From Petrosia ficiformis (Eukaryota; Porifera; Demospongiae; Haplosclerida; Petrosiidae), in the NCBI GenBank assembly GCA_947044365.1, contig OX345639.1, positions 7,001,718 to 7,065,717 of the forward strand: a stretch of 64,000 bases of DNA, given 5' to 3'. This document shows positions 45,414-56,000 of this stretch, in pieces. Numbering within the stretch: position 1 is the first letter of the stretch; every line of letters begins with the position of its first letter. Below the pieces are notes generated by a model. The model was not told the origin of the DNA, made no database searches, and saw only the letters and a list, made by a program, of their open reading frames with translations. A program made the translations under genes and the position numbers.

Positions 45414-48400
45414 ATGTCCATTTATCCTAGAGAACTAAATTTGAAATATCCACTTAATGATTATGTCCATCTTAAGAGAGTCAAGATGATAAATGAAGGT
45501 AAAATAATGCTTACAAACCTCTTTTAGCAAGTGAAATCCCATATGGTCTAGCGGTTAGGATTCCTGGTTTTCACCCAGGCGGCCCGGGTTCAACTCCCGG
45601 TATGGGAACACTTTTTTTTTTTTCTTTTTTCCTACTTTGAAAGTGTAGTAAAGGGTTTATGTTCCTCAGAAAAATGTTCATTACTTTAGTTTGGAAAGAC
45701 CAACAATCTTTTTACCTTCACCATTTTCATATAATCATTCTTTTTTTTTTTACATGTCAAAATTTGATCCATTGCTTCATTTTTGAACTATAAATTATAC
45801 ACTATAGTACATATAAAGTCATCAAATCCTAATTTTGAGGTCATTGTGAATGTGAATAGACCTTCGAAGCTATAGAGTGGTTTTTTTTTCTTTAGATCTT
45901 CATGCTTTAATAAAACCAGTGAAGAGTCCAAGCCAAAATCTGCAAGAAATCAAAGAAGATTTCAATCATGAAAGTATAGGAATGATGTACATCACACAAG
46001 TACCAAGAAATAAACCACTGACAAGAAAGCAATTTTTTGAGTCTCAAAAGTATTGGAATTGCAGTTTTCATGAAGATAAAAAGTACTTTAACATAGTAGT
46101 TTTATAGCAGATTTGTGTATAGAAAATCATCTTTTTAAATGTTTTTCTCAATGAAGATTTTGACAATTTTCAGGACAAGAAAGCTTCAACCTAATTATGC
46201 AAAACTTCATATAATCATGTTTATTTGCTAATTTATTAGGGGCTTATTTAATGCTTTATTGCATAATGCTGAGACCTCCACCCATAGCATTTTCTTCCAT
46301 TTAGGATAGAAAGGTGTTTTAGTGATCAGATTTTTACAGTTGAAGAAATGGAAAAATATAGCAAGTTCATGAAAATTGCTATGGAAGAGTCTGAAAAGGC
46401 ATCTAAATTAGGGATGGTAAGTCATATGATGTAGAAGTTAGATTAATAAAGCCTAAAAGAGATAATTATTGTAGAGTGTCTTTCACTACTCCAAGCCTCC
46501 TGAATTTTCTACTGTCTGTCATTTTATATTGCCAATTCCTCTCTCTATAATTTGTACATATTTGATATTATAATCATAATTCATTTGTTAATAATTATAA
46601 TCAATAATTAAAGATCAATCCAGAAACAGAGGGGCTCAGTGTATGTTGACATGTAAAGCGGGCCAGAATGGTCTTGACTGAATATGTGAATATATATATT
46701 GCATTTGAAGAAATGGAATTTCTATAACTATCCAACAATAGTAATAATAAGTTGTGAATATAATTAGTATATGCAATGTTATGGCTGGTATATTTATATA
46801 GCTATAATTTCTCCTTCAACTCCTGTTTTATTGCTATTCTCTGGTTGTCAGCATCACTTTGTAAAAAAAATTAATTATTTGCTCAAAGATATTACTGGGA
46901 CGAAAATGTATCTCAATATATCCCACTAAGAATGTAAGATTACCAAATTAAACTGTATGTATATCTAAAGCTTTATTTGACAAACACATAGTTACTATTA
47001 TATGACACCACTACAATGTGTGACTTGAAGTTATCTGAACTTCCTGCTGAATTTTTTTTTTAGGCAAATTACACTATTTGGATGAAAATGCATTCTTGGT
47101 GTTAATGAAATGTTTTCCATTACAGGTAAATCCAGTTGGAGCAATACTGGTTTCACAACATGGAGAAGTGTTAGCAAATGGTCATACTAGTTGTGATCAT
47201 CCTCTAAAACATGCTATAATGTGTTGTATTGATCATATATCACAAAGACAAGGTGGTGGAATATGGCAACATAACAATATGCCATCATTGCTACAACAGA
47301 AACTATTGTCTTCAAAACTACCAAGTAATGATGTTTCATCAAAGTATCAAATTTTATTTACGACATACTCTATTTAGCACAACAGAATAATGATATTCCA
47401 GATCATGATCATCAGTGTGATGATAAAGCTAATACTGAAGCAATATTAGATCTTTCCTGTGATCAGACATTAGAGGTTGATGATGCTGAAATTATTTTTG
47501 AAAATCCTCAACTCAAGAAACGTAAAATGGAGTCATATTTATGTACCGGATATGATCTGTTTACAACACACGAACCTTGTATAATGTAAGTATGACAGTC
47601 TCCCGTACTGCCAGTTGGTTGGTATTCTGACATTTTCCATTTTCCATTTAGTACGTAGTTATAGGTATTCTTTCAATTGATCATGATAACTATCCATTGG
47701 GGTTTGATGGGTTTTCACAAGCTTTCCCCTTTGAAAAATGTGTCAAAAGCTTGTTAAATTAACATCATTTACTAAAAAGGTTGTTGTCATTAGTAGATGA
47801 TCTGATTTTGCTGAAATCAATTAGGACATTATACACAAAATATATTTTATTACAAGCTTATATTTTTCGAATAATGATGTATGACATGAAAGAAAGACAA
47901 GAATTGAATGTGATCGTTTACATTCCAGATAGGAGTCGTATTAGAGAACCTACAATCAAAAATGTCCCAGGGGTGGACACCCCCAGACCTTGTAGGCAAT
48001 GGTGTAGAAAGCATATTTGCTTTGGGTGGAGGCAAATATGGTACTCCCAAAATTATTTGTCATTATTAATTATTTTTAAAGTATATGGTCAATAATCATG
48101 TTAATTAATTTTCTGTGTACTATGGTGTTATACCACAACTACCTACTTGGAATAAACGGTCACAAGTTACTCTTAAGTCCATAAAACAGAAGATAATTTT
48201 AAGTTACAAAGCACTGTAGTGCTCTAATAATTGTGCTGCTTGCTTTTGATAGTTGCAGACCCCCCTTAATGTTTTACAGAGGAAGTATGCATAGGAGGTT
48301 GCACATGTCACTATGCATAAATTAGTCAATGTTTTGTTTAGACTCCTAATCAATGTTTTGTTAATTTAATTACTAGTCATAAATGATCATTGTCATAGGG

Positions 48401-48750
48401 TCGTGTTGATAGTGGCATGTTGAACTATTTAACTTGCTGAATCAGTGTGTGATATACCCTATGACATTGACTAAATTCCACAATAATGTGTGCAACCTCC
48501 TCTGGGAAATATGTGTATAACTGTTAATGTGAAGCCAATAAAGAATTGTGTTTAAATTATATCACACAGATTTTTAATTTACTAAAGGTGTTCCATGGCT
48601 CTTGTGCATTCAAGAATTGGACGTGTATTTTATGGTTATTCAGATCCAGTTGGAGGTGGTCTAGGATCAAAGTACAAGATACACTGTCATCAAAAAATTA
48701 ATCATCACTTTGAAGTTTTCAGAGGAATGTTACCTATCTATAATTTATGA
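45414..48750 (+). CDS. ADAT3: ADAT3, non-catalytic subunit of the tRNA A34 deaminase
   Basis: ADAT3 pairs with catalytic ADAT2 to convert adenosine to inosine at the tRNA wobble position. Six exons give 317 residues: 45414-45498, 45896-46082, 46305-46416, 47126-47324, 47378-47585, 48588-48750. The start MSIYPRELNLKYPL opens the first exon. The deaminase fold covers about 129-317. The zinc motif is HPLKHAIM (157-159 His-Ala-Ile), where an active enzyme has His-Ala-Glu. Loss of this Glu is the hallmark of ADAT3. The second motif is [22 protein letters not shown] with both zinc cysteines, and the end is NHHFEVFRGMLPIY. A loop between them is acidic (DIPDHDHQCDDKANTE). Intron 4 is only 53 bp. Intron 1 contains a tRNA-Glu gene and a small element. 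Confidence 0.95.
45537..45608 (+). tRNA. tRNA-Glu (anticodon UUC)
   Basis: A 72-nt cloverleaf: acceptor TCCCATA/TATGGGA, D arm around GTCTAGCGGTTAGGAT, anticodon stem CCTGG/CCAGG with loop TTTTCAC (anticodon TTC at 45570-45572), T stem CCGGG/CCCGG with loop TTCAACT. No CCA is encoded, as is normal for eukaryotic nuclear tRNA genes. Boxes A and B are canonical. It lies on the same strand inside ADAT3 intron 1. Confidence 0.97.
45612..45623 (+). terminator. RNA polymerase III terminator of tRNA-Glu
   Basis: A run of twelve T begins four bases after the tRNA 3' end, more than enough for Pol III termination. Confidence 0.9.
45652..45866 (+). mobile_element. Small inverted-repeat element (MITE-like), copy 2, ADAT3 intron 1
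   Basis: It shares ordered blocks with 155-412 (CCTCAGAAAAATGTTCAT, TTTAGTTTGGAA, GACCAACAATCTTTTTACC, TATAAAGTCATCA, CCTAATTTTGAGG). The right end is intact: in complement it reads AAGGTCTATTCACATTCACA, matching the left end of copy 1. Its own left end is lost. Confidence 0.7.
48294..48503. repeat. Inverted-repeat sequence in ADAT3 intron 5
   Basis: AGGAGGTTGCACATG and ATTAGTCAATG on the left are mirrored by CATTGACTAAAT and GTGTGCAACCTCCTC on the right. An inner pair GTCATAGGG / CCCTATGAC adds to the fold. Foldback element likely; no ORF. Confidence 0.55.
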
Positions 48751-49710
48751 ATAAAATCTGTATAATTATTATTATGGCAGTGGTTATAAAGTCTATATTA
48801 CCCATTTGGTCTAGCCTCATACTCAGCCTGAGTATGGGTTTTAACACTAATGAGATGGCAGTAAATAATCTCTGTGTGTCACTAAATGCACTGTACTGAA
48901 CTTTGGCTGCAAAATAGAACTCTGGAAGTTGCCAGAATGATCTAATGTTTTGTAAGGAGCCTGTTCTTGTTGTGTATAGATATTTTACAATGCTCAATAA
49001 TGCCAAAAGACAATAGTAGAATTGTGCAAAGCAGCAAGAGTTTATATCAAATTTGAAAAAAGCTTCATTATAGGGATGTTATACAAATAAAATATTGATA
49101 ATACAACTATACACTTATGATGTATAATAATGTTATGATAATTTTATTGAACACACGTATAAGAATGATAGTCAACTAATTATTATTGTATTAATATAAA
49201 ATCATTTTTGATAATAAAAATAAAATTGAAGAGGAGGGCAAGGGGGGTGGCTAGCCACCCAATTCACCCCCCCTGTATCAGTGCCTGAGTACACAATACA
49301 AGAACTACCATTGATTGTCAATACAGCTGAAAACATGCCTAGTAATATTTGTAGAGAAATGACAAAACTTACTTCTATTATTCACAAAGTGGGTAATGTA
49401 TCTGTCTGTCTGTTACTGCGGCAGCTTCATAAACAAGTAGAAGCAACTTTATCACTTAAATTAGCTGTATCAGTGAATGGTTATCACTGGATCAAACATT
49501 AACTCCTCAACAAACGGAAACATACTACATAATCACAATAATTATTCCTCTTTGCTACTACAGCACCGACAACAACATTGGATCACAAAGATTATTTTGA
49601 ACAATGAACATTTGATCACGAGATTAAGTATCATAATTATCAACTGCTGTAAAAAGCACTTGTAATAACCTAACTTTGTCTAGGCTTTCAGAGCCAGTAT
49701 TATTTTGCAT
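48751..49710. other. ADAT3 3' flank, no recognised gene
   Basis: AT-rich, containing a G/C-rich patch near 49231-49272 (AAGGGGGGTGGCTAGCCACCC) and an open stretch at 49281-49502 that I cannot assign to any family. Confidence 0.4.
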
Positions 49711-49739
49711 TGTTATAATATTTACATGAACATATATAA

Positions 49740-49880
49740 TCACCATTGTGTATGTCTGACAAATTGTCTAGGAGCCCTGTATATAAGCAGGTGCAGTTTT
49801 CTTATATTCAGTTCAGTTACTTCAGTATTCTGTAGTCATAGTAATCCAAGTTATAACATATCTGGCGACGAGGATGGGAT
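49740..49880 (+). mobile_element. LTR-retrotransposon fragment: LTR 3' part and primer-binding site
   Basis: TGGCGACGAGGATGGGAT at 49863-49880 is complementary over 18 nt to the 3' end of eukaryotic tRNA-Ser(GCU) including CCA. This is the primer-binding site used by many Ty3/Gypsy elements. Four bases upstream the sequence ends ...TTATAACA, a normal LTR CA end, and about 75 bp upstream is a TATA box (TGTATATAAGC, 49779-49789). No gag or pol was found downstream, so this is a truncated remnant. The LTR left border is not determined. Confidence 0.75.
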
Positions 49881-51619
49881 CCCTAGCACGATTTGCTCCA
49901 TGATAGATGGGTACTGCTAAGAAACCAGGTCTGACCTTTGATGTTACTTCTGTCTCCCACATCCGTCATCCGTAGCAATGTGAGTTCTGCACTATCTTTT
50001 AGTCTCTTCCATTCATGTCTTCTTTCACTGGGTCTTGTTTCTTCCTCCCTAGTTTCATGCCCTAAGAGAAAAAACAACAATGAAGCTACAGCAAAACACA
50101 ACCATCCTCACCAGCCGCCAATTCTACCATACTCATGGAACTACCACCAATCTCAGAGTCTACTGATCATCCCAATGTTTTTCATTGTTTTTTGTCATCA
50201 TTATAATTGTTCTTTCTATATTATTATAGCTATATTGTATTTTTTCATTTCTTTCATTCGGCAAATAAATAATATCATTAGTCAAAACAGAAATGACTAA
50301 CTAATTTTAGATCAGTCGTATATAAGAACATACTGGTCTGGCAGGCTTGGCAATTAAGATGTGCATAAATAAATTGCTTCAACTGTTTTAATAAGTAAAT
50401 GACAAACAGAAAATTAAGAAATAAAATCTAAAAATAAAATGCCTTTATTAATTCTTCTGTGCTTGTTTGTGGCGTTGGAATTTCATAGGGTGGAGCTGAT
50501 TTAAATTATATACCTACACTGAGGTGCCAGAGCTGAAGGTGTACCAGATACGACTGTAATCAGTGAGATATATCAGTTTTAACTAGAGGCAGAGGCCGGA
50601 CAGAAGGAGTGAGAAAATACTTTTGCTCTTAGCCTCTTACAGCAGGAAAGGTCATTTGATCTTCATTCCCACACTGTAGTTTGAGTAATGGAGTGTGAAT
50701 GTTTTGACATCTAGTTTGCTTGACTTTTGTGTTGGATTAGACACAGAATTCTCTGAAATAGTTGAAGGTTCTCACTTGTATTTTTCCAAAACTCAATTTG
50801 CACAGGTGAGACAAAGTACTTGTATGTACACAAGGTAAATCTCTGGTTGTACCAAACATTTCCTGGGGAGAATACATTCCAGAATGGCCTAGAGCCATGC
50901 ATATGTGTAGTATTATGTTCAGTTTTCCCCTTCTACACCAAGATAAGAAACTCTGGGTTTGAAATGCATAACTTACTCATTTTCTTGAAGTCATATTATT
51001 AAGGGACACAATTAAGTTATGATAGCATTATTCTCTATTCTGCAATATAGTTGTATGTAATGTGGAATGCACCAGTCCCTACCACTGTAGATTGTGGTGA
51101 TCCAGGTATTCCATCATTATAACACATTTACTAATGTTAACAAGTTGAATTCAGTGTAAATACTACATATTCATCTGTGAGATGTGTATTAACATCATGG
51201 CATCATTGATCTTAGCTTCACTGAATATAAATGCAAAATTTTCTCCAGCTCCCAATGATGGAAAGTTAATAAGCAAAATCTGCAAAATATATATATTACA
51301 ATATACAATAATGCACTATCATAAGCATAATATATCTGGTGAAAAGGCTAGCAGATAATTCTCTATTTCAGTGTTGCATCTCTGACAGACATGTTACAGG
51401 ATGGGAACATCTGAAGACTCTCATCACAAAAACAATGTAAACTATCATATGACATTTCCGAGTCTTAGTTGACACTTTATATACAATTGAGTATGTAATG
51501 GGTGGTGATAGATTCTGCTGCTACTCATTCTAATGACAAGACAAACATTTCACACAGAGTATATTAAGTTAAGTACTTTCTTTGATTATCATAATTACTA
51601 TTATTATTACTAAATTTTA
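49881..51619. other. Region between LTR fragment and MRPL14, no recognised gene
   Basis: It may contain the untranslated leader and decayed interior of the LTR element (a plus-strand frame at 49938-50300 has no recognisable gag motif). The rest is AT-rich with no structure I can name; the MRPL14 3' untranslated region must lie at its right end. Confidence 0.4.
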
Positions 51620-52069
51620 TTAAATGAATTTTGAAGTAATAGCAAGTACTTTAGAAAATTTATCTTTTCTTAATCTGAGTTGAGAGGGTAATGGGATAGT
51701 CACACGGGTTCCAAGAGGTTCTAGTTTATCATTGAGTAACACAATATACTCATGATCATATCTGGGAAGAGTCTTACTGGGTTTCCGATTACTGACAATC
51801 AGAGCTTTGTACATTTTACCACGATGAGCAACAGTCACTATATCACCAAATCCAGCTTGTTTGTTATTTTTAGGTAGTTTTATACAATAAGGTCGATCCA
51901 CCTTAGTAACCTTCTTTGCGTTTTCATTATTATCAGCATACTTGAAGGAGGTCAGCAGAGTAACATTACAAGATGGCTGAATCAATGGGAAATATAGTGT
52001 AGAATGATTAGTAGAACCAGATATACAAGACCTGGGAATCCATGTTGATATTAACCTAAACATCACCAC
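51620..52069 (-). CDS. MRPL14: Mitochondrial ribosomal protein uL14m
   Basis: uL14m is a component of the mitochondrial large ribosomal subunit. A single exon of 149 residues (human 145) starts MVMFRLISTWIPRS, a basic, hydroxylated leader suited to mitochondrial import. The uL14 fold begins near KVDRPYCIKLPKNN. The signatures GFGDIVTVAHRGKMYKALIV, RYDHEYIVLLND, PLGTRVTIPLP and RKDKFSKVLAI follow in the family order. It has no intron, unlike its neighbours. It lies downstream of NHP2 on the same strand with about 980 bp between. Confidence 0.93.
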   Translation of the reverse strand: MVMFRLISTWIPRSCISGSTNHSTLYFPLIQPSCNVTLLTSFKYADNNENAKKVTKVDRPYCIKLPKNNKQAGFGDIVTVAHRGKMYKALIVSNRKPSKTLPRYDHEYIVLLNDKLEPLGTRVTIPLPSQLRLRKDKFSKVLAITSKFI

Positions 52070-53051
52070 TAGCTAGAATAGAGAAATAGATATAAATAGA
52101 TATAAATTATAAACACATAACAGCAAACACATGACAATTATTACCTGATTAATTATTCATTAAATAATGTTAATTTTAATTAGCTGATAATGCAGTTATG
52201 TGTTTATAAGTTATGTATAGTTTATAATTTTAAATTAAAAGACAATGTCTCAAGTTGTGTAGAAATTTGATTGAAAAATATCAAAGGACTTCAACTGTTG
52301 ATTCATTTGATGTCACTGGCATGGGAATTAGATGTTGCCTAATTTTAGTCGCTATGGAAATGTCATATGCCATATCATTGACATGCCACAATCCTCCTCT
52401 ATCAACTATGCTTGTCAATGTTTCTGTCTGCCTATCATTCACTCATATCAAAGAAACTGAAAAAGCATTATTTTCTAACAAATTATAACCATATTTAAAT
52501 AAATATTATATGCATGACAAAAAATAGGAAAGAAAGTAATTGATTACTTTGTCTTTCTTATTTTGTTTACTTATGTGTATGTATGTATTCTTGAAATATA
52601 TACTAAATGTCAGGGGGTCCATTTTTCAACAAAAATGGACCCTGTGACAGGAGTCAGTGTTGTTTATAATTATTATAATCTTTATTAATTAAGGAAATAG
52701 ATTTGTGTTATATTATATGCATGTGATTATTACTGTATGGTAGTATTCAATTGGGTGGAGATGTTACTAACGGGTCTAATGACAAGAAAACATTTCAGTG
52801 ACCGTCTGTTTATGAATTTAATATTCATTGTATTTCTAATTATTTAATTTGCAAGACCAGACTGTAGCTTTCAGATTACTGCCTCCCACAAGGCACACTC
52901 GTTTATACTGTACAAATTAAATTTATTGTTGAAATTGTACATCCGATATGAATATCATATCCAAATAAAGTGATTTCAATTATATATTGAATAAATTTAG
53001 TAGTTAGTAAAATACATCCACACTGCTGTGTGACAGTACATTAAGTTTTAA
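52070..53051. other. MRPL14 upstream region and NHP2 3' flank
   Basis: 982 bp, AT-rich. A pair GGGGTCCATTTTTC...AAAAATGGACCC makes a short hairpin near 52614-52642. A 77-codon plus-strand frame at 52255-52488 has no recognisable features. No gene called. Confidence 0.45.
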
Positions 53052-56000
53052 TCACAATGGCAAAGGTAGAGCATCAACTTCAGAATAACACTTTTGGAAA
53101 AGCTCTTCATATTCTTTATCCTTTTCAATTAGTACAACACTAGTTGGTCTCTTGGTACCTCCAGCTGCTCCAAGTTCCCTCCTGGAAGGTACATAACAAT
53201 AAGGAATTGATTTCTCCTCACAGTAGACAGGTATATGAGATATCACATCGATGGGATTCACATCACCTAAAGTCAGTAGCAATAACAGTTACTGAACTAA
53301 CAATTTAAACAATACTATCAATGTAACAAAGACGAGGTTTGGGCAATTATTCTCTATATACAATTAACTGTATTGCAATCAATATTGCCACCTTATTTTG
53401 AATATCACAATATCCCAATATCACACTAATATAATAGTTTTCATACATACTAATCTGTTAGGCAGAGAAACAATGCAGTTTGGTTTCAGTTTGTACATGT
53501 ACTTATTTGAACTTGAAGTCACTGCTACTTCACATTGAGGATACATAATCATATACACACAAAGTACTAGTGCACTCGCAGTACAGAACCCTCGCTACAA
53601 GTGTAATTTGGGAAACAACTTGAGAATGATTCAGCACTGACAAGGAAATAACTGGAGACAATATTTGACTGTAATAATAATTATTACAATTATTATATCT
53701 ATTTGTGTGTGTGTGTGCATTACAACTTACACTCCAAGCAGGAGTGTGGAAACATTGAGCCAACTGCCGGACATTTTGACCTATTTTCACCACTCTTTTC
53801 CTACTCCCCATATACTTTGTATACAGTTTAGTTTCAATTTACCAGACATTCACTAGATTTATCAGACAATGTCCTGCATGACTGGCTGTTTCCACACAAC
53901 TGACTCCAAGTCCTACTAGCTATATAGTATAAGATTACAAAAGCAGTGTTAAAATCCAGACTTGAAAACAGCTTTAATCATGTGGATGAAAGAAATGGGT
54001 GGGGCTAGAAATTGCCAGTATTTGCAGTATGTACTTCATTTCAAGCATATTTGTAGGTTCGCCGAGACAAACAGAACGATTACAGTAACCCTCCACTCCG
54101 CCTACGTGGGCGAGGGTTAATAATTGTCTAAGCTACATGTAAATAAAACGATCACTCAACCCTAATGAAGGTTCCACCTCTTTGTTGTTAGTTTCTCATT
54201 GGGGGGCTCTCTAACCATGTTCAATAATAGCATAGTGGTATTTGTAATATAATTATTACACCTATTTTACAATGATCAGGGTCATTTCCTCTAATAAATT
54301 GACAGGATTGTTAAGTGGTGCATCGCCATGCCAAAACAAAATTTTCTCAAGCTGATGGGTTGGCAAGTAATACCATTAGTGTACAAACTATATACAACAT
54401 ACACATTTGTTTACAAATGGCATGTATTGGAGAAATGTAGTATTCAACTACAGTAGTACATCAATCCCTGTTACACTTAAGGTGGTGTTATGGTGACGTT
54501 AATGATATTCATAGTTCAAAAGTATTTTATTATTATCTTCATTGTCGTTCATTATTTTGCTTTATAATTTAATAATTAACATTACCTTACTGCCATTTAT
54601 TGATGGTGAAAATGTCAAGTTGTTACCTTGTTGCATTCAAGAGTTACGAGCGTGAGAACACCCATCACAAAGGTACATTTTTAATACAAAGTACACAACA
54701 TAGAGTCGAGATTGGAAAGTTGCTGTACTAGGATCTACAGTTCTATGAAGGTATTTCTTGATATCTTTTCCTGTTCCAAAGATATTATACATAGTCAACA
54801 TGTATCTCCAGAGAACGTAAGAGTATCGCTAAATCGCTTCATAGAATTGTTCGCCCATATATTTTGGTTTCTGATTAAGTTTTCATAGCTGTACGGATTA
54901 TCAGAACTGAGAAAAATGTATGTCAGTACAATCCATTATAGCAGAGATAATACCACAGGAATGTATATTTAACGCAGTTCCTTATGCGCATAGTATTACA
55001 CTGTAACGACAAAATGAATTTCATGAATAAAGTATGAATATAATTAATGGGTAATTGTACGGTTTCTCGCTTCCACTGTAACGCCATCTTAAATTCAGAA
55101 ATGAGAAACTAGCAATCAAAAAAAAAGGACTTAACAGTGCATGTACAGCACTGGTAGTGTCAGTATTGGCCAATTATCATGTTTAATAATACCTGTACTG
55201 TTTAAATATTGACAAGTGAGACTAAATACTGACATGTCTGATCCAATTTCTAACATATACATTACTTTATCTCACCTGCAAACACAACTAAACCCTTCAC
55301 ATCTTTTCTCAGAGCTTTGACAACCTCTCTAACTCCTCGTTTTAAGTGTTTATTTTTACTGGACTTCTTAACTACCTGAAGGAATTATAAAGAAATAAGA
55401 TTATATATATATATATACATGTATATATATATCTCATAATGAGATTCATAGCCCATACATTTCTATGAGGCGTGTAAGTTTATATTTCTCATATAAACCT
55501 CAAAATAGGTTGATATTTTAAAATATCAACCTTGTGAAACTCGATGGCGATTTCTTACGGACTCAATGACAATCTCTTGCAGGACAATCCAAGGTATGAA
55601 TCTCATTCTAAAATATAACATGTTTCATCTGTCTATATGCGTTATATAAACCTGCCAACTCGGATGATATCACCCTCAGGCTACGCCCTCGGGTGATATC
55701 TTACCTCGTGGCGGCAGGTTTATATAATGCATATAGACCTCTGAAACATGTTATATATAACACATATATATATATATATATATTATGTCATGATGAAGCC
55801 ACCTTTTAAAGCTTTCGACAGTGCTATAAATGTGCTACGTGCACCATAGTTTGATATGTGCACTGTGTGGTTTGTGGCTTCATTAAACTGACTTATATAT
55901 ACATGTATATGTACGTATATATATAATTATATATTATTTATACATATATATGTTAAGTCCCATTGAAAGCACTCATAGGAACTCGTAGACCAAAAAGATA

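Noticed and set aside
49281..49502. 73-codon plus-strand frame after ADAT3
   Set aside because: ADAT3 already ends at its conserved C-terminus; no splice link or homology is visible.
49938..50300. gag remnant downstream of the LTR primer-binding site
   Set aside because: No zinc knuckle or other gag motif is readable, so position alone is not enough.
52255..52488. 77-codon plus-strand frame between MRPL14 and NHP2
   Set aside because: No conserved motif, no intron partner, composition like surrounding DNA.
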